From Nitzschia sp. pyKryTriq1 (Eukaryota; Bacillariophyta; Bacillariophyceae; Bacillariales; Bacillariaceae), in assembly GCA_956465555.1 (NCBI GenBank), contig OY101116.1, positions 1,240,001 through 1,304,000 on the forward strand: DNA of 64,000 nt, given 5' to 3'. The notes beneath the pieces were generated by a model that was not told the DNA's origin, made no database searches, and was given only the letters and a program-made list of their open reading frames with translations. Position 1 is the first letter of the stretch. Every line of letters begins with the position of its first letter. A program made the position numbers and the translations under genes. This document shows, piece after piece, positions 20,328-32,031 of this stretch.

Positions 20328-21986
20328 ATGGTGGTGAACAGCGAGAGGCTCCATGGCCTCACGGACGGCTTATCGAGCAGAATTATGCGGAATCGAACTG
20401 CCCTGGTACCTTCGTTGATGATGATGCATGAAAATAACGCCGACAACACTGATGTACTTCACGGGCGCCTTGAGGAGCTGTTGGTGTTTGAAATCCTCAA
20501 AGACGGGTACGTCGACATTTCTATTTGCCGTCTGGCGAAATACTTGCACAGTACTGTTCGTACAGCTCACAAGCTCTTAACTTCCTTTGCCGCTCTTTGC
20601 TGACTACCTAGGGGAACATCCTACCAACGAAAGAATGTAAGGACCCTGTACAAGTATGTGATGAAAGCAATTCGACTCGAATCGGTAAAGAGTGGAAGAG
20701 AAAGTACCAGACAATTGATGGATCAGCTACCGTTGGGTCGAGTCATGATAGGTGGGCCTGCGGCTCCATTGGGTACAGGTATGCGACCTATTGATGAGCA
20801 AGAACCGGTGCTTGAGCCTCTAAGCAAAGGTCCAGGAGATAATGGACCGAAAGATGGCTCCCCCGACGTCACTTGGCGAGAGCGTCTTGGTGGTTTTCTT
20901 CACCCAAGAGACATGAGAAAGCTTGTCACCCCCTTTTCAGCTTCGAATGAACCGGAACTGATCGTGCGACGTCATGCGATGCTTCTGAATTTCGATCCCT
21001 TGAGAGCTATTATTCTTCGAGATCGCACGATTGTGCTCGTTCCCGACGGTGCAGATTCACTATTGGTGCAGCTCGAGAAACGAATACGTGGAGAGGCGCA
21101 TACTGAAGAAGGGCAGTCGAGTGGGATGGTTGAGAGTGATAGCACCCTATCGTTGAACAAATTGGACAGGGGGAACGGCTTCTCGGACTCGATACAGGAA
21201 ACTATCGACTCGGACGAAGATGACGACGAGATACGAGGTACTCTTATCGACAAAGAATGGGCCGAGATCGATGCGAAAGAGTGGATCGATTTGCCTTTTG
21301 AACTCCAAAGTGTCGATGCGATCCTGTCGAGCGTTTCCTCTATTTTGGCAGATGACGTCCTTGACTTACAGCTTGGGGCCAATAGCATTATTTCTGACTT
21401 GATACAACCGGATTCAGACGTCGGAGATCACGCACAAGAGACCTTACGAACAATGAAAAACTCTGTCCAGGAAATGACATCCCGAGTAAAAGGTTTCAAT
21501 CGCGCACTGGATGCAGTGCTGGAAGACTATGAGGACATGGCGCTTATGAATTTATCTCGTCTCCTAACGCACCCAGAGCGATTCGTGCAACCAGTCTCTC
21601 AAGCTGTTCTCGAAGAGGAGTCCGACGAACCGGAGCTTATCTTGGAGGCGCACATGCAACGAGGACACACGCTGGTGAATGCCCTGACATTGGTGGAATG
21701 CCAAATTAACTCCACCGAGGATTTTGCTGTTCGGAAATCCGACGCAATCCGGAACCGCCTTCTGTACATCAATATGGTGATCAGTATTCTGTCGCTTGCT
21801 GTAACTATTGGGTCGTTCGTAGGGTCTATGTTCGGCATGAACGTCGTTAACTACTACGAGGACAGTTCCAGTGCGTTTCGGGTCATCGCATGGTCGACCG
21901 TGGTAGGCATATTATTGTTTGCGACGACGATCCTGTTCGTTCTCCGAAAACTGGGAGCCTTACCGAATGTGTTCAAAAAGACATAA
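20328..21986 (+). CDS. CorA/MRS2-ALR-family magnesium transporter
   Basis: Exon 1 is 20328-20506 and exon 2 is 20612-21986 (105-base intron, phase 2), giving 517 aa. The C-terminus has two TM segments. The first (ISILSLAVTIGSFVGSMF) ends in the family signature GMN (GSMFGMNVVNYYE), which forms the selectivity loop at the pore mouth. Upstream is the long helical region with LRAIILRDRTIVLVPDGADSLL and DYEDMALMNLSRLLTHPERF, as in yeast Mrs2/Lpe10 and Alr. The N-terminal extension before the CorA core is hydrophilic with no clear mitochondrial presequence, so the membrane (mitochondrial, vacuolar or plasma) is undecided. Pentameric Mg2+ channel expected. Confidence 0.9.
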
Positions 21987-22203
21987 GAATTACTCCTGCT
22001 ACTGTAAAGAAGGGCTTACACTCTGTCAAGAGTCTCGTGTACTTGTAATCTATTGTATGAGAAATATGAGTCTATTCGGAGAGAGCATCCTGCGATCTTC
22101 GATGTAGTTGTTGAATGTACCCTGACATAGTATAAGCAAGGTGCCTCTTAAGGTCAAAAATGTTTGGAACAAGCCCGCGCTGAATGGTCAGAAGAAGGCC
22201 CCT

Positions 22204-23673
22204 TTATACCTTTCGTACATTGCTGAAGAAGTCTTCTAGCCCCATCATGCCGATTCGAAAGGCGAGGAATTGTGGTACCATGGAAGAGCTAACTTGGCTC
22301 ACGCTCATCAAGTCGGTCAATTCCGGGTGTCCAGGCACTGGTCTCATGATGTTGACGCCGAGGAGAATTTCGTTTTTGTTATCCTTCCCGATATGCTTGG
22401 ATGACCCCACATGGCAGCCTGCCATGCCAGAACTGAGCGAACGGCTGACGATAACATAGCCATCCTCTGGTCCTTCTTTTAGTTTCTTTCCATACATCAA
22501 AGCAGAAAAGCTAACTGTGATTCCAGCAAAGGGAACTCGAGTGTCACTCTTGATGACCTTGGCCCCAGAGTCGCCTTTGGAACTGATGCTATCGTCGACA
22601 ACCAACATGTCGGTCCGCCCTAGCGAAAAGTTGTTGTATTCACCGGTTCGATCGCTATCCCACAACATCTCGAAAAAGTCGCGGGGACTCCTTCGAACGA
22701 TACCACGAGCCAGGAACAGAGGGTTATCAGATCCATAGTACTTGGGACCATTATACTTCCCGCTCCACACCAACACGTGGCTCGTTAGCTTCTGGTAGAG
22801 TTCTTCTCGATCGATCTGAGCCATCTTTCGGAGGGTACGGGCCGTATGGCCTTCTGCTTTCCACTGGATACTGATAGGAGAGTTCGTTTGGTGACCAGAG
22901 AGACCCAGATGGGCACTTGTATTGGTGGCCGCAATGTCGATACCACGCTGCCAGAGCTTAGCCAACGCATCTCGAGTAGTAGAATCGTCCGCAAATTCGG
23001 AGCCGATATCTACGAAGTGAGCCTTTCGAGGTCTTATCTTTGTCATTGTCGGGTCTGGAGAGACCATCACGATAATATCATCCACACGAAGAAGGAATTT
23101 GCTGATGTCGGAAGGAGACGCTCGGGAGAAGACGTGATCGGAAGACTCTTTCTTCGGCGTAAAGTCCAACCGCAGCCGTTCCAAAATATGCTCTCGTTCG
23201 ACACTACTCTCCCCAGACGGTGTGGCGCATCCCCTTCCTGGTGACGACTGCCGGCTAGACGCCTGATTTCCCTGACTGCTCTGATGTTCAAGTCCCAGCA
23301 CGTGTCCTGCAGCAGAACCAACCTCCTTCATAACAAATGGAATAATGTTGAAGACGTTGTGAATGAAACTATCGATCGGAGATGCATTGTCGCTCTCTTC
23401 CTCTCTGCTGGGATCCTCCCTCCCAATGACTTTGTTCACGACGCTTCCTGCTACACCGGCCACGAGGGCAGTAGCTGTGGATGCCACATGGAGAGGTAAC
23501 GTAACAGGTAAAAGCGCGACATCCACCGCAATCCCCCCAGCTGTAAAGACAACATTCCGACCAGCAACCACTGTAGACATCATCAAATCACAGCTTGAAC
23601 CAATGACGTTCCGCATCTCTTTGGAGCGGACGAGCGCATCAGCAGCATATACTATGTATCGTGCGAGTAAGGA

Positions 23674-23704
<31 letters not shown>

Positions 23705-24286
23705 ACGATGAGGAAAACCAATCGAAAATGTCCGTTCTTCTTTTCGAACAATAAACTTACACCACGTTGTTATGGAATCGGGTAGAGAGCGAGGCGACCT
23801 TGGCGGGTGACCGTAGACTACCATCGTCACCTTGTTACTGTTGGCAGTTCTTCTGCTCCAGTTCGTGGGTGAGTCGTCCTCGAAATCCTCTAGATGAGTC
23901 GGCAACGAAGACGACTCGGTGACTGTGTCGTCGACAGACGCAGTATCGCTACACAAATAGAGTGGGTTTGCGCTTCCCGAAAGGCTACTTTCGTTCCCCC
24001 ACGAACTATCAGACGAACCTTCCGATGGATAATAATTGGGACCTGAAAGGAGCAACTTAGCTTCTTGGGATGCCGTGGAGGATCGTTTTCTTCCAGATCT
24101 AAGTTTGCGAAATACTCGCATTGTTCTATTGTGACTTTGTTTATCTTCCGCAATCGAGTTCTTCACTAATAGACTCCCGAGAGGCGTAGGAAAAGAGAAA
24201 GACTTCCTTTTTGTGGTAGGTGGCAGATGATCCATGATCGCTGATGATGATGACGATGAGGCCAAGTGTTCGTTTGTCTCCTGCAT
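22204..24286 (-). CDS. START-like lipid-binding domain protein
   Basis: Exon 1 is 24286-23761 and exon 2 is 23651-22204 (109-base intron containing a GAAA repeat), giving 657 aa. The N-terminal 175 residues are Ser-rich and disordered. A long weakly hydrophobic Ala/Val-rich stretch (VVFTAGGIAVDVALLPVTLPLHVASTATALVAGVAG) suggests membrane association. The C-terminal 300 residues match the START pattern: SPRDFFEMLWDSDRTGEYN, VVSFSALM-like strand, YVIVSRSLSSGM, EILLGVNIMRP, and a final amphipathic helix (MVPQFLAFRIGMMGLEDFF). This predicts lipid or sterol transfer or sensing at membranes. The ligand is unknown. Confidence 0.68.
23676..23704. repeat. GAAA microsatellite in an intron
   Basis: About seven GAAA units lie inside the intron of the START-like gene, read as a TTTC pyrimidine tract on the coding strand upstream of the acceptor. 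Confidence 0.85.
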
Positions 24287-25019
24287 GCCCTCGGCTCTTG
24301 TTTACGAATAGTGGAGGATTGGCCCGCCGCCGAAAAGAACTGTACATAGTTGAGAATGAGCGGAGTTGCCGATCGGGCATGCTTCTTCTGTCATCGCCTA
24401 TCAAAATAAGCAACGTCGCCGTCGTGCGAAGCGACAAATTTAACCCTGATTGGACCAACGGTTTCCCGTAGACCGCAGTACATTTCTTACAAAGAGAGCA
24501 CATGCCGAATAGCGTTCTGTTCGGCAGGCGCGTCGTCGCGTCGTCATGCATGACGACGCATGACGCGCCACGTTCCAATCGGTTTTGGAAAACCAATAAC
24601 AATTGGGGGGGGGTTATGAATTTCGATGTGTGATCCCCCTTTTGTAAATGTGCTTCCCTGTTCTTCCCTTCAATACAATACCAATACAGTGCGTGTAATA
24701 ATACTGCGTACACCGGTACTGTACATAGAATGAATTGTCGAACTGAACCGGTACGTCGGTAGACTACAGCGTACAGGTACCAGTTGATACTGTACTTCAA
24801 ACTCCGCCGCATAAACGGCCAGACGCTGACAGACGAATAGCCAGTCAATCCAAGGTCAATCATCGCGACAAGAAAAAGAAAAAAGATCCTATCAAGAACA
24901 ACATCACCATGATGAACGACGATGGCACAGAATCGAAGAGAGGTAGCGAGCAGCAGTATGCCTGGAGAGACAACAGGCCAATACTACTAGCCCTCTAGAA
25001 TACTTATCTTTTTGTGAGC
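24287..25019. other. Divergent spacer with 22-base palindrome
   Basis: Between the leftward START-like gene and the rightward propeller gene. It contains a perfect palindrome at 24538-24559, a G-run at 24605-24612, and GTAC/CCGGTAC words at 24700-24790. A 240-codon minus-strand frame across 24141-24863 shows no family features and overlaps the coding exon in another frame; I reject it. Confidence 0.55.
24538..24559. promoter_or_regulatory. Perfect 22-base palindrome rich in TGACG/CGTCA
   Basis: Arms GCGTCGTCATG and CATGACGACGC meet without spacer. Each arm has a TGACG core, and a third ATGACGCG follows immediately (to 24567). TGACG is the half-site of bZIP/CREB-type factors, and TGACGT elements are known in diatom CO2-responsive promoters. 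The spacing here is not the classic 8-base CRE, so function is inference. Confidence 0.45.
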
Positions 25020-26642
25020 ATGCCAGTGGGTGAAACTCTCCCTGGTCTCTTTTTCGTCTTCATATTATTTTCAGTTCCGACGTCCTCGTCCTTCCTTCTT
25101 CGACCAAATAATTTTCTACCACAGAACTCCAAATTAAAGAAAGGCAGAACGTCGCGTTTTAGCAGTACCATTACAAATAACATGGGAGTTGTAACTTCAT
25201 TGTTTCAAGATGAAAATACGGGGGCGGGTCCCACCAAACATGACCCGATCGACCCAGAAAACAAGGGAAAATGGGGCCGAGTGTCCGAAGAGTTTACGAG
25301 AGCCATCGTGGATCCCAGTTACCTGCATTACCCCATTCGAGGATCCACTGTGAATGCTTCATTGCTATACCAAAGTTCCTTCCCCGACCGTCCAGGCTTG
25401 ATGCCTGGAACCCACAAGCACTTAGGAGGAGCCTACGACTCGTCTGATGGATGCATATATGGAGTTCCCGCCAATTCTAGATCGATCATGTGCATATATC
25501 CAAACAAAGAAAAGGGTGGAGAATATCACCTCAAAGCCATACCATTACCCGAACGAATTCAAAAGCGGCAAATGAAATGGCTTAGAGGTATCATCGCACA
25601 TGGATATTTATGGGCCATTCCTGCGTGGGCTGATTCTGTCTTATGCGTGGATTTGGATGCGTATTGGGGACGTAGAGAATTGCCAGAAGGCCAAACGGAT
25701 GTCGTGCAACTGCTCCCGTTACCCGAAGGCCACCCCAAGAGCATGAGATGGCAATGGCATGGTGCTGGTATCAACAAGGAGCAAACTGCAATCTACTGTA
25801 TTCCATCGAATGCAAAGAGTGTCCTGAAGGTCGACATTGCCACGAAAACTACTTCATTTATCGAGATTGAATATGATCAAGAAAAATATCCAGAGTTCTC
25901 GTTGGATGTCACCAACAAATGGTATGGTGGGATTGTTGGAGACGATAATGCTGTCTATGGGATTCCCTACAAAGCGTGCGCCGTTTTGAGAATAGACTCG
26001 ACAGATGACACCGCCAAACTCATTGGTCCCAACTATGGTATCGGAAAATATTTTTGGCACGGTGGAATCAAGCAAAAAGGAAAGATATACGCGCATCCTA
26101 GCCATGCAGACACAGTTCTGGTGATTGATACCAAGATGGAAAGCAAAGGAGTGATATCCGAGCTTCCCATTCACCGAGCGGAATACGATAAAGACACTCG
26201 ACAAAACTACAAGTGGCTTGGTGGAAACATCGGAGCTGATGGAAACATCTACTGCCCAGCATGCGATATTTCCTCCATCTTGAAAATCAATGTTACCACA
26301 GACCACTGCGAAACCATTGGGTTCGCAGGAACGGACAAAAATAAATGGCAGGGCGGAGTACTTGGTCGTGATAACTGTATCTACTGCATTCCTGCCAACG
26401 GAAATCAAGTGTGTCGAATTGCGACGGACCCAGGGATCGAAGGCGTGACCCCAGTGCAGCTCGTGGGTAACTTGCCAACACATGCTGACAAATGGCAAGG
26501 TGCAGCCACCGGGAAAGATGGATCTTTGTATTTCATCCCAGAAAACGGCTATCGTGTGATGCGGGTGACGCCCCCGGAAAAGCCACCTGTTATTGTCGAT
26601 GGGAAGCTCCCGGTAGACGACGTAAAAATCGAGCTCATGTAA
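25020..26642 (+). CDS. Plastid-targeted beta-propeller-like repeat protein
   Basis: A single exon encodes 540 aa from the ATG at 25020. A signal peptide (1-24, TSSS|FLLRP) with Phe at +1 predicts plastid import. The body is built from about seven repeats of roughly 55 residues with the pattern KWxGGxxGxDGxIYxIPxxAxxVLxID (for example NKWYGGIVGDDNAVYGIPYKACAVLRID; KWQGGVLGRDNCIYCIPANGNQVCRI), as expected for propeller blades. No catalytic motif is obvious. I know of related uncharacterised repeat proteins in algae but cannot name a function. A short upstream frame starts at 24909. Confidence 0.75.
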   Translation: MPVGETLPGLFFVFILFSVPTSSSFLLRPNNFLPQNSKLKKGRTSRFSSTITNNMGVVTSLFQDENTGAGPTKHDPIDPENKGKWGRVSEEFTRAIVDPSYLHYPIRGSTVNASLLYQSSFPDRPGLMPGTHKHLGGAYDSSDGCIYGVPANSRSIMCIYPNKEKGGEYHLKAIPLPERIQKRQMKWLRGIIAHGYLWAIPAWADSVLCVDLDAYWGRRELPEGQTDVVQLLPLPEGHPKSMRWQWHGAGINKEQTAIYCIPSNAKSVLKVDIATKTTSFIEIEYDQEKYPEFSLDVTNKWYGGIVGDDNAVYGIPYKACAVLRIDSTDDTAKLIGPNYGIGKYFWHGGIKQKGKIYAHPSHADTVLVIDTKMESKGVISELPIHRAEYDKDTRQNYKWLGGNIGADGNIYCPACDISSILKINVTTDHCETIGFAGTDKNKWQGGVLGRDNCIYCIPANGNQVCRIATDPGIEGVTPVQLVGNLPTHADKWQGAATGKDGSLYFIPENGYRVMRVTPPEKPPVIVDGKLPVDDVKIELM

Positions 26643-26727
26643 TCAGTCTACTCTATAGTTTCGGTTTAAAACATCAGCAAGGAGATATTTTTTAAACTCT
26701 TAATCCTATCATCTCGGTACTATTTAT

Positions 26728-29293
26728 CTAGGCTGAAGCAGGCGCAAATGTGGCAGCGAGCCCCTTGAGACATTCTTGAACGTGTAGTGCCAGTTTTTCA
26801 TCGGTGCATTCCACTGTGATCTCGGCATTTGAACCCGTTTCGTCTGAAAATGCCACCTTCGCTGTGCACGTCAGCTCCCCATCTTCATTCACCACGCTAG
26901 TAGCCTCTAAACCGCTATCGGTCAAAATTTCAAATGTTCCAGTGTTTCCTTCGTACACAGCTTCTACTTTTTCAAACTGGTCTTTCAGAGTATCCTTGAT
27001 GAGAACCAGCCTGCTGTGCGTTACGCCCTCGGCACGAGATTTCTTCGAAGAGGGCACAGAATCCTCGTCGGATGATCTGGGGTGCCGACAAGGTTTGCTC
27101 GTCAGACGAATCGAGGCCGCACTGCTTTGTGCATGCATTAACAATGCAATCACTGCGTCCGCAATGACGTCGCCGGCTGGACTGGCTTCCCACTCTACCA
27201 CTGCCACACCACTGGCCTTCCCGAGAACGATAGATACCTGTTGGATAGACAAACACACAGTGAGTAATCAAGCGGACATGACCTGAGAGATACTCAATCA
27301 AATTTCGGATGCAAAACCTACCATGTTCTTGTGAAGGCTAAAAGTCGTGCAAGTCTTCCCATCCTCCTCGCTGGATGATTCGAAAACCCCAGCGAACATT
27401 TCCGAGAGGAACAGCCTCAGCGTTTCAATGGACCCAGTGAACGGCACATGCAGTTTGGAAAAGATCGAACCCACTCGCAACGGAGTGTATGTAGCCAAAT
27501 CTTCTGGTTTCACAATCTTGGAGTGGAAATTGTGTGTGACAAGGATCCCTTGAACTTGCTCTCCCTCAGCAGGCTCTGAATCACGAGTCGCCAAAGAACC
27601 CATTACCTTGGCCGACCTTCGACGAGCGAATTTCAGTGATACCGTTTGTAGATTTGGTGGCATTGTGATAGTAGCCCTCTTGTTCTGCGCAAGGAAATCC
27701 GAGAAAGACAAACGAATTATGATTGAGTATTTGATAATTATGGTCCAATTTTTGGAAAAAGGCACTTTTACTTACTTCTGGCATCTGCCTTTGTTGCAAA
27801 AGCAGGGCACTCTTTAGACGGCCCATCTCGTCCTTTTGACCATGCACCAAAATGATATGCTTTGGTTCCACTCGAGTTATGAAGCCTCGATTTTGCACAA
27901 AGTCCACGTGCGCAGAAAAGCTCACGTAGTCTACCAAGCAGTTGAGAGGCTGACGTCTCCCTTCTAGTGTCATCACTTCCTTGGGCTGCAACATGATCTC
28001 TTTCGCTAGTGTATGCTCAACAGCATAACCTGCAATCATCACCCCATTCTTCGGGTCTGGGGCCCATCTATCAAAAAGTTGCCGCGAAACTCCGCTTTGC
28101 AGCATACCTGGCGACGCGAAGACAACCGAAGGCCCCGAGTCGTCAAAATTATTCACATCAATAGATTTCAAGTTCTGAATGTATTTGAAGCTAAACGGAT
28201 TGCTAACATCCATCTGTGCCCGTATTCTTGCGTTCATCATGTTGGCATACGTCTGGTAGACTCGGAGCGCCCGTGAAGCAAGTTTACTGGCGTACCAAAT
28301 GGGAATGTTGTGTAGGTGGGGATTTGCCTGCCAATACTCGTCTAGAATCAATAGCAGTTCCTGAAACAAATCCAATCCGGTATATAAGAGGGGTATCGGT
28401 TTCGAATCTCACAAACCCGAGGGAGAAGCACCCAAATCTTTCCACGAATAACTTACCTGGGCTCGTCCAAGAGCAAACACCGGAATCAGACATCGGCCAC
28501 CCCGAGTGACTACTCGCTCTATCGTACCGGTAAAACGAGCTTCTCGTTCGGCTCGACTCGCATGCACTTGAACACCATAGGTAGATTCCACCATGAGCAC
28601 ATCCGGTTTCCTTGCGGGTATTTCGGCTGCCATTAAGTGCCGATCATCCTCCATACTATAATCCCCGGTGTAGAGTAAAGTTCTTCCTCCGATATCCAAG
28701 AAAAACATACAAGCCCCCAGAACATGACCAGCATTCAAAGCATGAAAGGAGAGGCCACCAACAGTGACAGTTGTGTGATAGTCGATGAGCTCCACCTTGT
28801 CCATACAAGATTGAAGTTCGGCTTCTGTGTACAGTACGTCCTCCGCCTTGGCATTTTTCATTTGCAGTAACCGAAGATAGTCGCCAAGGAGCAAACGAAC
28901 AACGGCTTTGGTACTATTGGAGTTGATAATAGAGAGACAAAGAAATTGTTAGATCCTCCTTGCAGACAGTGATACTGACACTGGTACATTACTAATTCGG
29001 CTTTCTTCATTCTTCACTTACGGATGTGTCATGAAGATGCGTCCGCGAAAAGTGGTGCGTTCTGTGAGATACGGCAACGAAGCCGCATGATCCAAGTGGA
29101 AATGCGTGATCAAGAGAACATCGATCTTATCAGGCTCGACGGGGTCAAAGAAAGGCAGACCATTCATTCCGTCGTATCCAGGATGGATCCCACAATCCAA
29201 CATGATTGTCATCCCGCGAAACTCGAGCAAGTGACATGATCTTCCGACTTCTTGGCCGGAGCCCAGTGGGGTGATGGCCATGACATCCTCCAT
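26728..29293 (-). CDS. CPSF3: CPSF subunit 3 (CPSF73) pre-mRNA 3'-end endonuclease
   Basis: Five exons: 29293-29022, 28913-28457, 28360-27776, 27684-27322 and 27237-26728. All introns are GT-AG (84-108 bases) and the spliced frame is 729 codons (728 aa; human 684). The metallo-beta-lactamase motif THFHLDH (His64, His66, Asp68, His69), GHVLGACMF and [13 protein letters not shown] are all present. The beta-CASP part has [61 protein letters not shown] and [14 protein letters not shown]. The C-terminal domain carries a basic insert ([10 protein letters not shown]). It cleaves mRNA precursors before polyadenylation and histone mRNAs in animals. It ends 85 bases from the propeller gene (convergent). 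Confidence 0.96.
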
Positions 29294-31121
29294 CGTTCAC
29301 CAATTGCTTTCCGCTGTCTCGAGCGATCACCTGGTTCGGTTGAATTGGCAATTGGGTAGGAAGAATACTATGCGAAGTATGTGGGGTAGGAGAAGACTAC
29401 ACACACCTCACGACTGGTCCTGCCGCACGTGTATTTACTGCGTCCTTCATCATGCATGCCATATGCCATTGTCGCGCGTTTTTTTTTTTGTTTGGTGATG
29501 AAGTGAAAAGCGGGTGCGTGAAGCGTGAAATGCGTTCGTCCGTCGGTCGTACGTCCGCGATGTCCGCGATGTATACCCATGTCCAGTTGTGTCCGTCATC
29601 GTTCGTCATGGCTTGAGATGATTCTCCTCGTCACTAGAGTACTACTACTCGTACTTGTACTGTATCGGTACCGGTACGTGGTACTCTCTACTAGCTATTC
29701 ATTCATTCTATGATCCACGATACGACTCCTTGCGTATCATAGCAAAATCAAATTCTTCAAACTCAGCCTTTTTGTTGTTTTTTCTTGTTGTTGTGCTGAT
29801 AGTAGAGCCACAGTAGTCTTGCACCCAGCAAAGGCCAATACCAAGTGCACATGTTTTTCGGTCGATTTATTCCAACCGGCCTTTACAACGTCGGCTTCTG
29901 CCTTTAGTCGCTTGCATTGATCGGCACACGCACCCGAGTCATTACAGGCCGACCACGTCATCGACTGGTCGTGGCTAGGGTGTCTGCGCATGCACGGCGT
30001 GCACTAGCGTGGAAAATCCTTCAGGACATTATCTACCAACAACGGGCAGACTATGGTCGTACGAGTCGCGTAGACCGTGTGTATTGCAGTGCGGAGGGGC
30101 GACAGAATAAATCTTCCATGGTGGTCTGGTCCCCTACAAATCTTACTGTAGAAGAATATAAAGAATTCGTCGTGTCTATGATTTATCCTTGTTACCCTAG
30201 TCATCAGTCATCACGAGGAGGGACTAGATATGCGGTGGTACTGGTACTCATACTCGTAGAATAGAGAGTGGTACTTGTATGGATACTGTATGAGTAGTCT
30301 AGTAGAGGTGCTTCTGTTTTTTGATTGTTTGTAGAGGTGCTTCTGTTTTTCGATTGTCTGCTCTGTTTTGGTTGAAGGCAATCTTTTGCGCTACGGTATT
30401 GAAAGCCGGCCCACGGAGGAGAGGTTAAATCAAATTACGAGTACTTGTAGCGAGTACGAGTACGAATCTGTCGTCTTTGAGGGGCTTTTTTCCATCACGT
30501 TTCGTGGAAAAAAAAAGTTCTTGTGACTCTACAAGTATACGTTATGTAAAGCAGAATATTCGGCATATATTCCAATATGGCAGAAAGAAGGCATCCGAGT
30601 GTTTCGCAAACAACATTATTTAAAACGAGAAGAAACATATACAGCAATTCTCAAGATAGAAACCCTAAATAATTGAACGTCTCCATAAATAAAATACGAT
30701 GATATTTCACCGAGAAGAAAATCGAGAAGAAATCGGCACCTTCGAATGATACGTGGCCACATTTTTCCGATGCCACGCACGGTATGTCATCCTCTGAGGA
30801 ACAATATCATAGGACGACAGAAGAATACGGTAGATCTTTTGTCCGTATCTTGTACTCGTACAGTAGGTCCGAAACCAGAAAATAGATACTGTACCGGTAG
30901 ATCAGTACCAGTACTCTACGTACCGAAACTGCGAACCAAGCGATGAGAGAAAAATGATAGTCTACTACAGCAGTCTACTACTTGGTATGGCATACCGGTA
31001 CTACATGGATGAATGCCGCAAACGTTCACAAGAAGCCTGCGGTACTTGTAGCCATACAGTAGCTCACAAAACCAAAGTTCAAAGCTAAAATAATAGTTTT
31101 TGTAAAAGCGAATCCAACAAA
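29294..31121. other. Longest gene-poor spacer (1.8 kb)
   Basis: I see no supported gene. A minus-strand frame at 29737-29991 (84 aa, Cys-containing) and a plus frame at 29917-30264 overlap and lack motifs. Features are GTACCGGTACGTGG words at 29640-29690, a 29-base tandem repeat at 30302-30359, GAGTACTTGTAGCGAGTACGAG words at 30438-30465, a poly-A run with CGTTTCGTGGAAAAAAAA at 30495-30517, and further GTAC words at 30845-30925. The right end is the promoter of the gene at 31122. Confidence 0.5.
30302..30359. repeat. 29-base tandem repeat, two copies
   Basis: GTAGAGGTGCTTCTGTTTTT is followed by GATTGTTT or GATTGTCT in two adjacent 29-base units (30302-30330, 30331-30359), differing at about two positions. 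Confidence 0.85.
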
Positions 31122-31856
31122 ATGCCACCATTGATTCAGACCGACGAAAGAAGGGGTATCTACTACCGCCCAATACCCGCTGTCCCTCAACCTCGTCGGA
31201 AAGGGGACCCGGGCATCCTTCCTCTTGCCAAGAGAGAGCTACTCTACAAGAGGAAAACTTTACTCGATGAGCTCGAAGTGAGACGAAAAGTCAAATTCTC
31301 GTCCATAAAGACTGCACTACTAGAAGATGTTCCCCCTGCGTCACAAATGCTTGGCGGGGAGAAGGATATCTTGTGGTGGAGCCAGGAAGAACTGGAGGAA
31401 TCTGTCGAATCCATCCGAATGATAATGAAGTCCATGTCCAAGAGACCACGAAGCAAGACCGGTAGTGAGCCTCACCACACACTGCTGTATCGAATTGACG
31501 AGACATGCAGGCGGTCGGCCCATGATCAGCTCGAATCTGACAACTCTCAAGATATCAAGCTGCTCGCCAGCTGGCACCGAAACACTTCTTCAAAGCGGGG
31601 CTTGGAGAAGCTTGTGCTGAACTCGGGAGGGCGAAACCAAAAGATCGTTGAGACGATCGTCCACGCAGCTTCTGTGTTTGGCAACAACGCAAACATTGGT
31701 GAGAAGATCAAGGCCGAAAACATCAGGGTATGCTCAGAAAGGCTGACAAAACCATCCCGACTTTTTGCAAGGTTGCTTGGAGAGGCCGACGCTTCCTGCG
31801 TGGTCCCAGTCCTTACGAAACGACAGGTCAGAAGGGCAACCGAGTTGCTACAATAG
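31122..31856 (+). CDS. Uncharacterised protein of a diatom-type WWS/RGLE family
   Basis: A single exon encodes 244 aa. It has no signal peptide or TM. The recognisable pattern is KDILWWSQEELEESVESIRMI, then WHRNTSSKRGLEKLV, then a C-terminal basic helix with NIRVCSERLTKPSRLFARLLGEADA. WWS-plus-(R)GLE spacing recurs in many uncharacterised proteins of diatoms and relatives, from memory of the family style rather than a search. No catalytic residues can be proposed. It is convergent with the next gene (175 bases). Confidence 0.7.
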   Translation: MPPLIQTDERRGIYYRPIPAVPQPRRKGDPGILPLAKRELLYKRKTLLDELEVRRKVKFSSIKTALLEDVPPASQMLGGEKDILWWSQEELEESVESIRMIMKSMSKRPRSKTGSEPHHTLLYRIDETCRRSAHDQLESDNSQDIKLLASWHRNTSSKRGLEKLVLNSGGRNQKIVETIVHAASVFGNNANIGEKIKAENIRVCSERLTKPSRLFARLLGEADASCVVPVLTKRQVRRATELLQ

Positions 31857-32031
31857 TGAGATTTAATCTTCTTAGATGACAATACAGTTTTGACATCTTT
31901 CTGGACTTTGTGCAAGTGTTCTAGGAGAGGTATATAGCTAGTAGTGCTTTGAATTCCCATGCATTAAACGGGTTGTGATTATGCGTTGCATTGGCGTACT
32001 ATTCCGTGTCTCAGACTATCTCTCATTCTTT

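Noticed and set aside
24141-24863. 240-codon minus-strand frame
   Set aside because: It overlaps the START-like exon in another frame and has no domain, signal or splice partner.
29737-30264. Overlapping small frames on both strands in the long spacer
   Set aside because: Neither shows a motif, signal peptide or splice continuity; both read through the same DNA.
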